Virus record (IMG/VR): IMGVR_UViG_3300012582_000008
Coordinates: 1-41,539 of that record
Length of the DNA stretch: 41,539 nucleotides
From: a virus
Direction: 5' to 3' (one strand)
Shown: piece after piece, positions 1-8,491 of the stretch
Layout: each line of letters opens with the position of its first letter
Position numbering within the stretch: position 1 is the stretch's first letter
Position numbers and translations under genes: made by a program
Notes under the pieces: model-generated
The model's database searches: none
Told to the model about the DNA's origin: nothing
The model's input: only the letters and a program-made list of their open reading frames with translations

Positions 1-2
1 CC

Positions 3-1163
3 GGCACCACCGTGGTCTCGGTCGACACGGTGGGCCTGACCATCACCATGTCGGTGGCCTCCACCGGCAATGCGTTTACCGACACCGTGAGTCTCACCAT
101 TCCGGTGTTTGGTCGCATCACTGATCCGGGGTTTTTGGGTGCCGATCGGATTCTCTTCATTGAGGGGTGGTTGATGTGCAATCAGCCGCGCACCCGCACT
201 TTTTACACCACCGGGCCGGTGCCCTATTCGATGCTGTTTCCCGGCGCGTTCTTTGCGCTCAAGGATTCAAGCACCGATAATTTGGTCACGCTCATGGAGA
301 ACACGCGCGAGGCGTGGCTCATCGGCGAGCGCACCAGCGAGGTCTGGTTCAACGCGGGCGGCACCAATTTTCCGTTTCAGCGCTTGCCGGGTGTCGGGCC
401 GCAGATGGGCTGCGCCGCGGTGCATTCGATCGCGCGCGGTGGCGCCCAGTTGGCCTGGTTGGGGCGCAATGAACAGGGCCAGAACGTGGTGGTCTGCACC
501 AGTCAATACACCTGGTCGCGGCTCTCGAATCATGCGGTGGAACACGCCATCTCACAATACCCGGTGGTCTCGGATGCCATCGGTTACTGCTACGAGGAAG
601 AGGGTCACCTGTTCTACATGCTGACCTTTCCAACCGCCGATGTCACCTGGTGTTATGACTTCACCAGTCAGACATGGGCCAAGCGCTTAAGCTACGACCC
701 GGTGGCTGGCCTGTATCACCGGCACCGCTCCAACTGCTTCATGGATTTCGGCGATGTGCGCATTGTCGGCGACTATTCCACCGGGCAGTTGCATCAGATG
801 AGCCGCAACTTCTACACCGATGCCGGTAACCCGTTGCGCGCCTTGCGCCGCACGCCGCACCTATGGAAGAAAGAGGACCGCGAGCGGCTATTCTTTGCGC
901 AATTACAGATTGAATTCACCCCCGGCGTGGGGCTGCAGGTGGGTCAAGGGTCGAGCCCGCAAGTGATGTTGCGCTGGTCGGATGATGGCGCGTTCACCTG
1001 GAGCAACGAACATTGGACCACCATCGGCCGTGCTGGTCAGACCAAGAACCGCGCCATCTGGCGCCAGTTGGGGCAAGCGCGCGATCGGGTTTGGGAAGCG
1101 GTCATCAGTGATCCGGTACCGCGCGACATCATCGGCGCCACCCTCTTTGCGGAATCAAGCTAA
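3..1163 (+). CDS. P22 gp10-like tail accessory factor (3' part; split by the contig ends)
   Basis: This is the C-terminal part of a gp10-family protein (packaged-DNA stabilization, head-to-tail adaptor ring), about 386 residues. The frame is open from the first bases, so the true start lies at the other end of the contig (40965). Closing the circle over the shared CCGGCAC gives an uninterrupted protein reading VIPAGTTVVSV across the junction. The body is rich in aromatic and Trp residues typical of the family (for example EAWLIGERTSEVWF near 102-115 and FAQLQIEF near 298). The family plugs the portal after packaging together with gp4 and gp26. It is followed by a TAATG overlap with the next gene. 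Family assignment is by recognition and genome position; the split is seen directly. Confidence 0.85.
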   Translation, partial: GTTVVSVDTVGLTITMSVASTGNAFTDTVSLTIPVFGRITDPGFLGADRILFIEGWLMCNQPRTRTFYTTGPVPYSMLFPGAFFALKDSSTDNLVTLMENTREAWLIGERTSEVWFNAGGTNFPFQRLPGVGPQMGCAAVHSIARGGAQLAWLGRNEQGQNVVVCTSQYTWSRLSNHAVEHAISQYPVVSDAIGYCYEEEGHLFYMLTFPTADVTWCYDFTSQTWAKRLSYDPVAGLYHRHRSNCFMDFGDVRIVGDYSTGQLHQMSRNFYTDAGNPLRALRRTPHLWKKEDRERLFFAQLQIEFTPGVGLQVGQGSSPQVMLRWSDDGAFTWSNEHWTTIGRAGQTKNRAIWRQLGQARDRVWEAVISDPVPRDIIGATLFAESS

Positions 1164-1507
1164 TGGGCACCAGTCAATACCGAACCGTCCCGACCTATGA
1201 ACAGCAGATGACACCGGGCAGTCACAATGATGCTGCGTGGTACCGCTATTTTCAGCAAAACGAATCCGGTACGCCGCCGAGCAGCGAGATGCCGGTTACC
1301 ATCGCAGGTTCGCCGTTTAGCTTCACCGCGCCGTCCAAGGGCTTTGTGATTCTGTCGGGCGGCACGGTAGGCAATGTGATGTTCTCGCGCACCACCGGTA
1401 CCTTCTACTTGACCGGGCAGACCGCGGGCGTATTCCCCATGGCACAGAACGATGTGCTCAAAGTCACCTACAGCGTGCGACCCACGCTGATATTCGTGCC
1501 CACGTGA
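1163..1507 (+). CDS. Small virion-region protein, unknown function
   Basis: A 114-residue protein whose ATG shares one base with the upstream stop (TAATG), so it is probably translationally coupled to the gp10-like gene. It is rich in Thr, Ser, Gly and Pro with alternating hydrophobics in the second half (FVILSGGTVGNVMFS, GTFYLTG), which suggests a beta-rich fold. It occupies the place where P22 carries the tail needle gp26, but has no long coiled coil, so I do not call it a needle. Probably a structural or tail protein, inferred from position only. Confidence 0.6.
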   Translation: MGTSQYRTVPTYEQQMTPGSHNDAAWYRYFQQNESGTPPSSEMPVTIAGSPFSFTAPSKGFVILSGGTVGNVMFSRTTGTFYLTGQTAGVFPMAQNDVLKVTYSVRPTLIFVPT

Positions 1508-2334
1508 ACGCACTCGAATCGGCGACCAAACTTGAAGGCGCATTGCAAGCCCTGCCGCAAGTCGCTTGCGATGTGATGCACGCGTTTGCGCCGGGGATTT
1601 ACATACGGCAAGTAATCTTGCCCGCGGGCACCTTCGTGATGGGCCATCGGCACAAAAACGCGCACTTGAACATTATGCTGCAGGGACATCTGACACTCTG
1701 CAATGACGATGGCACACGCAGCGACTTGCGCGCGCCCATCGTCTGTGTCGCCGCACCGGGGCGCAAGATTGCCTACGTGCATGAGCGCACCGTGTGGCTG
1801 AATCTGTATGCCACACCGGACACCGATGTCGAGAATCTGGAGAGAACCTACCTCGATAAAACTCTGGAATGGGAGCAATTGAACACCGAATTCAACAACG
1901 CCCTCACCCTCAATCGAGAGGATGATCGCGCCGACTTCGACAATTTTCTGTGGGAGACCGGCTTGAATGCGGAGAGCGTGCGGCGCGAATCGGAAAACAC
2001 CGTGGATCAAATCCCGTTTCCGGTAGGCGCCTACAAGTGCAAGGTGGGCGCATCGCAGATCGAGGGGCACGGGCTGATCGCGACCGCCGATATCGTGCCC
2101 GGCGAGATGATCGCGCCCGCACGCCTGGAATTGAAGCGCACGCCCGCGGGCCGCTATACCAACCATGCCAAGCTGCCGAACGCGCGCATGGAGCGCTCGC
2201 GCTTTGCCGATTGCGATGATATCTACTTGATTGCGGCGCGGCCGATCGGCGGCACCTTAGGCGGCCAAGATGGCGAGGAAATCACCGTCAATTACCGCGA
2301 GGCGCTCACCTTGAATCAGCGAGTCACGCAATGA
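1504..2334 (+). CDS. Cupin-SET domain fusion protein (putative protein lysine methyltransferase)
   Basis: A 276-residue protein beginning at GTG (GTGA overlap with the preceding stop). Residues about 25-105 look like a single cupin: GHRHKNAHLNIMLQG (47-61) supplies the metal-binding HxH pair and conserved Gly, and PGRKIAYVH (85-93) resembles the second cupin motif. Residues about 175-270 look like a SET domain: IEGHGLIATADI (186-197) matches the N-terminal SET strand, RYTNHAKLPNA (217-227) matches the RxxNHSxxPN cofactor-binding motif with Ala in place of Ser, and GEEITVNY (257-264) matches the GEELxxDY motif. Known SET enzymes transfer methyl from SAM to lysine. It lies between gp10-like and ejection-protein genes, so a virion or early-infection substrate is possible; that is inference. 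The 1468-2166 minus-strand frame is a shadow. Confidence 0.7.
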   Translation: MNALESATKLEGALQALPQVACDVMHAFAPGIYIRQVILPAGTFVMGHRHKNAHLNIMLQGHLTLCNDDGTRSDLRAPIVCVAAPGRKIAYVHERTVWLNLYATPDTDVENLERTYLDKTLEWEQLNTEFNNALTLNREDDRADFDNFLWETGLNAESVRRESENTVDQIPFPVGAYKCKVGASQIEGHGLIATADIVPGEMIAPARLELKRTPAGRYTNHAKLPNARMERSRFADCDDIYLIAARPIGGTLGGQDGEEITVNYREALTLNQRVTQ

Positions 2335-3119
2335 GCGCGGTCGCGGCGGCGGTGGTCGCAGGCGGCGCCATTGTGGGGTCGGTAATCAGCGCGGACGCAT
2401 CCAAGAGTGCCGCGAATCAACAGGCACAATCGGCACAGAACGCGCTCAATGTGCAAACAGGCATGTATGACAAGACCGTCGCCAATGAAATGCCCTACAT
2501 GCAGGCGGGCCAGGGCGCGACCTCGCAATTGAATTACTTGCTAGGCACCAGTGGCACGCCCGGCACTGCGCCGAACGGCAACAATTCGGCCGGTGGTTTC
2601 GGGTCGCTGAATGCGCCGTTCACCACCGACATGATGAAGCAGTATTCCCCGGCGTACCAGTTCCAGCTGCAGCAAGGGCAGCAAGGGGTGCTCAACCAGT
2701 CGGCCGGCCAGTCGGGCGCGCTCTCCGGGGCCGCGCTCAAGGATCTGACCAGCTTTAATCAGAATTACGCCAACACCGCGTTCAACAATGCGTTCACGCA
2801 GTACCAGACGCAACAGTCGAATACCTTCAATCGGTTGGCCGGCATTGCGCAGTTGGGTCAGGGCGCGGCCTCGAATCAAGCGACCGGCGGCAGTAACTTT
2901 GCCTCCGGCATCGGCCAAAGCGCGCAGAACATCGGCACCGCACAGGCCGGTGGCACGGTGGGCGCGGCCAATGCCATCAGCGGCGGCATCAACGCGGCAA
3001 CGCCGTGGCTGTATGCGGGCGGCGGCGGTGGCGGCTTCACTCCGCTCAATGCGTCAAGTCAATTGGGTACCACCTCCGGGTGGGGTAATGGCGCCGATGC
3101 GATCCAGGTGAATTTCTAA
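2331..3119 (+). CDS. DNA ejection protein, P22 gp7-like
   Basis: 262 residues, start overlapping the previous stop (ATGA). The N-terminus is a hydrophobic Ala/Val/Gly helix (AAAVVAGGAIVGSVIS, 4-19), followed by an Ala/Gln-rich stretch and a Gly/Ser/Asn-rich body (GGGGGG near 233). This plan, a hydrophobic N-terminal helix plus a Gln-rich low-complexity body, is typical of small ejectosome proteins in P22-like phages (gp7), which leave the capsid and help build the conduit across the envelope. Gene order (this, then two more Gln/Ala-rich proteins, then receptor-binding proteins) supports the role. The function is inferred from architecture and position. Confidence 0.7.
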   Translation: MSAVAAAVVAGGAIVGSVISADASKSAANQQAQSAQNALNVQTGMYDKTVANEMPYMQAGQGATSQLNYLLGTSGTPGTAPNGNNSAGGFGSLNAPFTTDMMKQYSPAYQFQLQQGQQGVLNQSAGQSGALSGAALKDLTSFNQNYANTAFNNAFTQYQTQQSNTFNRLAGIAQLGQGAASNQATGGSNFASGIGQSAQNIGTAQAGGTVGAANAISGGINAATPWLYAGGGGGGFTPLNASSQLGTTSGWGNGADAIQVNF

Positions 3120-4459
3120 TGGCCGACTATCAGGCCGTCGCGCTCGGCATTAAGCCGGCGGACCCGAATCAAGGCTTTGACTCGCTCAATAATATCTTAG
3201 GCTTGCAGCAGAAGCGCCAGGGGCTGCAGATTCAGGCGCAGCAGTTACAGCAAGAACAACTGAAGACGCAACAGCAGCAAGGCGTACAGGATTTCTTCAA
3301 AGACTTTGACCCGACCGCGCACATTGGCACTGACGGCACCACCGATGTCAATAGCGTGCATACCAGCGACAGTTACAAGAATGCCGGCAATGCCAAGCCG
3401 CTGATCGATCAGACCTTGGGCCAGATCAAACAACAGCAGTTGACCGCCAAGCAGGGGCTGCAAACGTTGGACGATGATACCTTGGGCAGTTACGCGCGCG
3501 CGATGAACACGGTGCAGAACGATCCCGATGTGCAGGCGGATAATGAGGCAGGGCGCAAAAAAGTCGATCAACTGCACCAGCAATTCGCTTCCTTGAGCCC
3601 GCAGGCGGCGCGGGTGGCAGGGACCTTTGCGCCGATCACGCAACACGCGCAGCAAGGGCACTTGTCCAAAGCGGTGGGCGCGGTCGGGTTGATGGGCGCC
3701 GATGTCATCGCACAGCGCGGCCAGCAGAATCCGCAACAGACTTCCAACGCTGCGGGACAGGTTCTGAATCGCGATGTGGGCAGCGGTGCGCTCAGCCAGC
3801 CGCCCACCAGTACGGCGGTCAATCCAACCACCTCTGAGGTGGCGGGACGCACCGCACGCACCACGGCGGTTGCGGGCAGCGACACCGATCGCGCGAATGA
3901 AATCAGCGCCAAAGTTCAGCCCTCGCAAGCTGGCATCGGCATTACGCAACGGGTCGATGACTTAGCGAATCAAATCAAGTCCGGCAAGTTTGCCGACTGG
4001 GTGGTGAAGAAGGCCGCCGCCGCGGGCGGAGAAGATCCGGCGATTACTGCGCGGCAATTGCTCGAAAAGGATTTGGGCCAGGTCAAGGCGTCCGCGACCG
4101 CAGGTGCCGGCACCGATCAGAAAATGCAAACCGTACTGTCTGGTTACCCGGAAGCGACCAGCGCCACCGATACCATCCATGCTGCAATGGATTACATTCG
4201 CGGTTCGTTCCGTCAAAACCTCGCGCGTGGGGAACTGTTGAACAATTACCGCAGCAAGAATCCGCAGTTGAATGGGTTGCAGCATGCGGATGATGTGCTC
4301 ACTAGCCATACCGATCCGCTGATGCACGAATTCAAAGCCTTGAAAACACCGGGCGAGCGCATCGAGTTTTATAAGCGCAATTTTCACGAGCGCGGCAAAG
4401 CCGAAGACTTCAAGAATCGAGTGACCGGCATGGATCATTTAAATGTCTTTGGACAATGA
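3119..4459 (+). CDS. DNA ejection protein, P22 gp20-like
   Basis: 446 residues, start sharing one base with the upstream stop (TAATG). Residues 30-60 are a Gln/Leu-rich coiled-coil segment (QIQAQQLQQEQLKTQQQQG), and the rest is helical, Gln/Ala-rich and without a transmembrane segment. It is the second of three consecutive genes in gp7-gp20-gp16 position. gp20-type proteins are packaged in the head and ejected before DNA. Assignment rests on composition and synteny; no catalytic motif is seen. Confidence 0.65.
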   Translation: MADYQAVALGIKPADPNQGFDSLNNILGLQQKRQGLQIQAQQLQQEQLKTQQQQGVQDFFKDFDPTAHIGTDGTTDVNSVHTSDSYKNAGNAKPLIDQTLGQIKQQQLTAKQGLQTLDDDTLGSYARAMNTVQNDPDVQADNEAGRKKVDQLHQQFASLSPQAARVAGTFAPITQHAQQGHLSKAVGAVGLMGADVIAQRGQQNPQQTSNAAGQVLNRDVGSGALSQPPTSTAVNPTTSEVAGRTARTTAVAGSDTDRANEISAKVQPSQAGIGITQRVDDLANQIKSGKFADWVVKKAAAAGGEDPAITARQLLEKDLGQVKASATAGAGTDQKMQTVLSGYPEATSATDTIHAAMDYIRGSFRQNLARGELLNNYRSKNPQLNGLQHADDVLTSHTDPLMHEFKALKTPGERIEFYKRNFHERGKAEDFKNRVTGMDHLNVFGQ

Positions 4460-6308
4460 GCTTGATGCGGCTTATGGTCCTGCCGCGCCGTCAGCGGATG
4501 CGCCACCGTCCGATAGTGAATTGGATGCGGCTTATGGGTCAGCGGCCGACATAAAAACCGCCGCCGCTGAGAAATCAAAAAATCCCTATGATCCGAATCG
4601 CACTGCTTTTGGTGATCCGATCGAGCAAGGGCTGCATGAAATGGGCAGCGGTCTGTATCACAATATCGTGGGCGGCTATAAGGGGCTCTACACGCTCGCC
4701 GCCACCCGTGACGCATCCAAGGCAGCGCAGGCCGTCACGGAGGAGACATCCAAAGCCTATCAGCATCCCGCCGAGGATGAGGACGCGAACCTGCCGCCAG
4801 AAATGCGTACTCCGGCGATGCGCAAGGCGCGTGAGCAACTGCACATGGCACCGGCCACCGAATTAGGTGACATCGCAGAGCGGCATGGCGCACCGCCATG
4901 GCTGAGCACTGCGGCGGCGGTATTCCCCACCGCCTTGTCGACGATGGCGGGCGCGCGAGGCTTAGGCCCTGAGGCGCCAAAGCTTACCCCCGCCGGCGCA
5001 CCGGAAACCGCGCAAGCGGTCGTGAACAAGGCGAGCGGCGCTCAGTCGATGGGCGCCGCGGGCGTGCCGGTGGATGTGTCGGCTATATCGCCCGAAGGGC
5101 AGGCCGCAGTTGCAAAGACTGATGCGAACAATTTGAATACCGCGGCACTGCAAAATCACATGGAAGCAGAAAAGCATGGCGTGCAGTTGACCGAAGGCCA
5201 GGCGCGGGCCGATCCGGAAATCTACTCGCGCGAACAGAATTCGACGCATCCCGATATCGTCAAGCGCATCAATGCGCAAGAGGGACAGATGACTGATGCG
5301 CTCGATACCATTCGTCGCGAGGCTTCGCCATCGACCGTTCATAATGATGTGATCCAAAACGGGCAAACCGCCGTGGATTCCTTGAAAGCCTATGACGAAC
5401 CGGTGCAAGCGGATATCAGAGCCAAATATAAGGCACTCGAACAGGCCAACGGCGGTAGTCTGCCGATCGATGCGGGTTCCTTCGTATCGGATGTGGATGC
5501 TGTGCTGAAAAAGAAATTTCTAACGGGTAGCGTCCCAACCGCAGCCAAAGAGTTTTTAGACAGTATGCGCGCCGGTGATCCGCTTGATTTCGAGCGTTTC
5601 GAGGACGCGCGCAGTCGTTTGGCCGAAGCGCAGCGCAATGGGGGAAGCGAAGGCACCGCAGCGAAACTAATCCGGGGCAAGCTTGAGCAAATGCCGCTTG
5701 CGCCGGAAGCCGCGAAGTTGAAAGGGTTGGCGGATACCGCGCGTGATGCCGCGCGCACACGATTCGAAGCCCTGGAGGCGGACCCGGCATATCAGGCGGC
5801 AGTCGATGATGTCGCGGGTGGCGTTAAGAAAAGCGCTCCCTCGCCGCTCGCGGATAAATTCTTAGATCACTACGCGCTGAATGCCCCGAAGGCGAATCTC
5901 GACACCATGATGGCGAAATTAGATGAGGGTGGCAAAGGCGCGGTGGCCTCGCATACGTTGAATGCGGTTCGCAAGGGCGCGATCAATTCGAACGGCAAAG
6001 TACTACCGAAAGGTTATAACGATGCGATGCAAAAGTATGGCCCAAAACTCGATTCGCTGATTGCGCCGGAGACCAAAGAGGGCTTGGAATCTTTGGGCCG
6101 CGTCATCACCAAAGCCAAGGTGGCGCCGCCCGGCCACTCGGTTAACTACTCTAAATCGGGTGTGATTATCAATGCCGCCAAGGGCATCGGTGAAACGGCG
6201 CTCAATGCCAAGACGCTGGGGATGGGAGTGCCCTTCGTTAAGGGCATGTTGGAGGATCAGTTTGCCAAGAAAGTCTTGGCGCCCTATGCCGGAATCGAGC
6301 GGCCCTAG
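4443..6308 (+). CDS. DNA ejection protein / large internal virion protein, P22 gp16-like
   Basis: 621 residues, starting 17 bases inside the previous gene. The N-terminus carries a short tandem repeat (ELDAAYGPAA at 6-15, ELDAAYGSAA at 26-35). A hydrophobic segment lies near 152-170 (WLSTAAAVFPTALSTMAGA) and the remainder is long and helical. Position matches P22 gp16, the largest ejection protein. The C-terminal peptide FAKKVLAPYAGIERP is repeated with few changes at the end of the small gene on the opposite strand. Function is inferred from synteny. Confidence 0.65.
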   Translation: MSLDNELDAAYGPAAPSADAPPSDSELDAAYGSAADIKTAAAEKSKNPYDPNRTAFGDPIEQGLHEMGSGLYHNIVGGYKGLYTLAATRDASKAAQAVTEETSKAYQHPAEDEDANLPPEMRTPAMRKAREQLHMAPATELGDIAERHGAPPWLSTAAAVFPTALSTMAGARGLGPEAPKLTPAGAPETAQAVVNKASGAQSMGAAGVPVDVSAISPEGQAAVAKTDANNLNTAALQNHMEAEKHGVQLTEGQARADPEIYSREQNSTHPDIVKRINAQEGQMTDALDTIRREASPSTVHNDVIQNGQTAVDSLKAYDEPVQADIRAKYKALEQANGGSLPIDAGSFVSDVDAVLKKKFLTGSVPTAAKEFLDSMRAGDPLDFERFEDARSRLAEAQRNGGSEGTAAKLIRGKLEQMPLAPEAAKLKGLADTARDAARTRFEALEADPAYQAAVDDVAGGVKKSAPSPLADKFLDHYALNAPKANLDTMMAKLDEGGKGAVASHTLNAVRKGAINSNGKVLPKGYNDAMQKYGPKLDSLIAPETKEGLESLGRVITKAKVAPPGHSVNYSKSGVIINAAKGIGETALNAKTLGMGVPFVKGMLEDQFAKKVLAPYAGIERP

Positions 6309-6352
6309 TCTCGTTCAATTCCTGCGTAGGGTGCCAGGGATCTTTTTGCGAA
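6261..6352. repeat. Inverted 48-base coding repeat between convergent genes; probable bidirectional terminator
   Basis: The last 16 codons of the plus gene (6261-6308) and of the minus gene (6305-6352) are inverted copies of each other. I count 33 of 48 bases and 12 of 15 residues identical, and most base changes fall at third codon positions. The two stop codons overlap (CTAG at 6305-6308). The arms can fold into an imperfect long hairpin, and TCTTTTTG follows on the plus strand (6351-6358), so it may also terminate transcription. Confidence 0.7.
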
Positions 6353-6466
6353 TGCATCCTCATTCTCTTGAGTGCCAAGCCGATTCACGCGGTTCTCGTG
6401 ATCGCGGCGCATCCCGTCTTTGATGAAAAGATAGAGGACCACAAGTCCGAAGCCAATGTAGATCAT
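6305..6466 (-). CDS. Small membrane protein with duplicated C-terminal peptide
   Basis: 53 residues. One N-terminal transmembrane helix (MIYIGFGLVVLYLFI, 1-15) is followed by a charged segment (KDGMRRDHENRVNR) and a tail ending FAKRSLAPYAGIERD. That tail is nearly the same as the C-terminus of the ejection protein encoded on the facing strand. AAGAGG lies 8 bases upstream of the ATG, and the start overlaps the stop of the upstream minus-strand gene (ATGA). Preservation of the tail peptide despite many synonymous changes argues that it is translated. Function unknown; a membrane or virion-associated role is possible. Confidence 0.7.
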   Translation of the reverse strand: MIYIGFGLVVLYLFIKDGMRRDHENRVNRLGTQENEDAFAKRSLAPYAGIERD

Positions 6467-6570
6467 GCGCGGCGCCTCTTGTGTTCATCAATCGCGAATC
6501 GCACCAGCAAGAAAATACCGCCGATACCAACACACACCATGAGCATCAACACTGAAAGGAATCTTAACAT
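6463..6570 (-). CDS. 35-residue single-span membrane peptide
   Basis: Starts at ATG with GGAG six bases upstream. It is almost entirely one hydrophobic helix (LRFLSVLMLMVCVGIGGIFL) followed by a charged KRRR tail, and ends in an ATGA overlap with the 53-residue gene downstream. The two genes form a minus-strand mini-operon inside a plus-strand late region. Function not recognised. Confidence 0.6.
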   Translation of the reverse strand: MLRFLSVLMLMVCVGIGGIFLLVRFAIDEHKRRRA

Positions 6571-6580
6571 TTAGGTCTCC

Positions 6581-8491
6581 ATGACAACGACAGTTCTCGC
6601 GCCCTACCTCACACAACAGTTCTTCGGCAATAACGGCGCTTTCTTGAGTGGTGGGCAACTCTTTACCTACCAGGCCGGCACTAACACGCCGATCTCGACC
6701 TACGTAGATAGCATAGGCGTTACCACCAACACAAACCCGATTGTACTTAATGCGCGTGGCGAGTGTTCACTTTGGTTAATTCCGAATACTGGATACAAGT
6801 TCGTGCTGCAGGACAGCAGCGGCAATCCCATCTGGACCCGCGACCAGGTGATCCAGGCGCAGCTGCTGACCCTGTTCGGTGGGGTTGACACCGGGGCTGC
6901 GAATAACTATCTGCTCAATTTCACCTGGCCGTATACCGCCTACGCGAACGGCGAAGTGATTTACTGGATTCCGGCCAACAGCAACACCGGTCCGTCGACG
7001 CTCAATGTAAACGGTCTCGGCGTGATCCCGATCACCAATATCAATGGGTCTGCGCTCGGCGCGAATCAAATCATCGCCGGCACCACCGCCGCAGTGATGT
7101 ATTACCAGGGCGCGTTCCAGTTGCTGTCGATAGGCGCGTTTGCCGGGGTCACCATCGGCACCTTCGGCCAAGAGGTGCCGATCGCATCGGCCGCCACCGT
7201 CGATCTAGGCACCGCGCCCGCGCATGTGGTGCAAATCACTGGCACCACCACCATTACGTCGTTTGGTTCGTCCGCCAATATTCTCGCGCCGGTCTACCTG
7301 GTGCGCATCGCGCAATCGCTCACCCTCACCTATAACTCGGTCTCAATGATTTTGCCCGGCAACACCAATATCATCTCGACCGCAGGCGATACGCTGATAG
7401 CGCAGTACTTAGGCTCCGGAAACTGGAAAGTCGATTTCTATCAGTCCTCCACCGGTAGCACCGCGAACGCGAAAATCAAACCCGCGGACACCGTGCTGGT
7501 GAGCAACGCAACACTCACCCCGGACCCGGATCTACAGAGCAACATGCTGGCGATCGGCCGCTACGCGTGGGAAATCTTTTTGTTGTTCGATTCGGTCGCG
7601 GGCGGCGCGGGTTTCAAATGGAGCAATGACGGTACCGCGGTCGACTCGCGCGCCGCCGCGCCCGCGGTGGTCTCAGGCTTTGTCAATGGCGCGGCCTATG
7701 GGCCGAAAGCCGAATCACCCTATGGCGCTACCATCAGCTATGCGACGGTGGGCACCGCCGCCAATAGCAACGCCGTGCTCTACAAGGGCAGTTTGCTGGT
7801 GTCAACTCCCGGCACCTTCGGCATCACCTGGGCGCAGGCCGCCAGTACCGCAAGCTCGACCACACTGCGCGCGGGGAGTTACTTGACCGTGTCGTTGCTC
7901 AACACGGGCGCGAGCGCCAACATCATTCAGCACGTCTATTCGACTCCCGGCTCGTTCACCGAAACCGTACCCAATGGCTACAACACGCTCACGCTGGAGG
8001 TGTGGGGCGCGGGCGGTGGCGGCGGCGGTGGTCTGAATAGCGCACCCAATGGCGTTGGGGGCGGCGGTGGCGGGTCGGGCGGGTATTGCCGTAGCTCGAT
8101 CAGTGTGACCGGCCTAGGGGGCAGCACCGTGGCTTATACGGTCGGTGCCGCCGGTATCCCGGCCGGCAATGGCGGTAATTCGAGCGCATCCTCCGGCACG
8201 TTGGTGATTGCGACGCTCACCGGCGGCGGGGGCCTCACCGGCGCGAGCGCGCCTCCGGCCGGTCAGGGCGGGGTGGGTGGTACGGCCACCGGCGGCACGG
8301 TGGTCAATACGGCTGGCAACACGGGCGGTGCCGGGCAAACCAACGCCGCTGGCGGCTCTGGTGGCCTTGGCGCCTTTGGCATCCCCGGCATCAATGGCGG
8401 CGGTACCGCGGGCGGTGGCGGCGGGTCACTGGCGCACCTCGCCGGCTTTGCGGGCGGCACCGGCTTAGTGATTTTCTCCTACGCGCCATGA
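6581..8491 (+). CDS. Tail fibre / receptor-binding protein with glycine-rich C-terminal domain
   Basis: 636 residues. The N-terminal ~85 residues (LAPYLTQQFFGNNGAFLSGG onward, with ARGECSLWL at 58-66) are shared with the next gene and probably form the particle-anchoring domain. The middle is a beta-rich Thr/Ala/Ile sequence. The C-terminal ~150 residues are extremely Gly-rich (GAGGGGGGGL, GVGGGGGGSGG), starting with PNGYNTLTLEVWGAGGGG and ending GLVIFSYAP. This matches the glycine-rich C-terminal domains of many tail fibres, which bind host surface structures through polyglycine loops. The ATG is close to the divergent small-gene start. It overlaps the next gene by ATGA. Confidence 0.8.
   Translation: MTTTVLAPYLTQQFFGNNGAFLSGGQLFTYQAGTNTPISTYVDSIGVTTNTNPIVLNARGECSLWLIPNTGYKFVLQDSSGNPIWTRDQVIQAQLLTLFGGVDTGAANNYLLNFTWPYTAYANGEVIYWIPANSNTGPSTLNVNGLGVIPITNINGSALGANQIIAGTTAAVMYYQGAFQLLSIGAFAGVTIGTFGQEVPIASAATVDLGTAPAHVVQITGTTTITSFGSSANILAPVYLVRIAQSLTLTYNSVSMILPGNTNIISTAGDTLIAQYLGSGNWKVDFYQSSTGSTANAKIKPADTVLVSNATLTPDPDLQSNMLAIGRYAWEIFLLFDSVAGGAGFKWSNDGTAVDSRAAAPAVVSGFVNGAAYGPKAESPYGATISYATVGTAANSNAVLYKGSLLVSTPGTFGITWAQAASTASSTTLRAGSYLTVSLLNTGASANIIQHVYSTPGSFTETVPNGYNTLTLEVWGAGGGGGGGLNSAPNGVGGGGGGSGGYCRSSISVTGLGGSTVAYTVGAAGIPAGNGGNSSASSGTLVIATLTGGGGLTGASAPPAGQGGVGGTATGGTVVNTAGNTGGAGQTNAAGGSGGLGAFGIPGINGGGTAGGGGGSLAHLAGFAGGTGLVIFSYAP

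Noticed and set aside
1163-1507. Tail needle gp26 by position
   Set aside because: No long trimeric coiled coil or heptad pattern, so position alone is not enough.
1468-2166. 232-residue minus-strand open frame opposite the cupin-SET gene
   Set aside because: It mirrors the codon pattern of the plus-strand gene, has no ribosome site or neighbours on that strand, and the plus-strand protein has clear domains.
3245-3949. 234-residue minus-strand open frame opposite the gp20-like gene
   Set aside because: Arg/Leu/Gly-rich shadow typical of GC-rich antisense frames; interrupts a well-packed plus-strand operon.
6368-6574. 68-residue plus-strand ORF before the tail fibre gene
   Set aside because: The opposite strand carries two coupled small genes with ribosome sites and a conserved C-terminal peptide; the plus frame has no such support.
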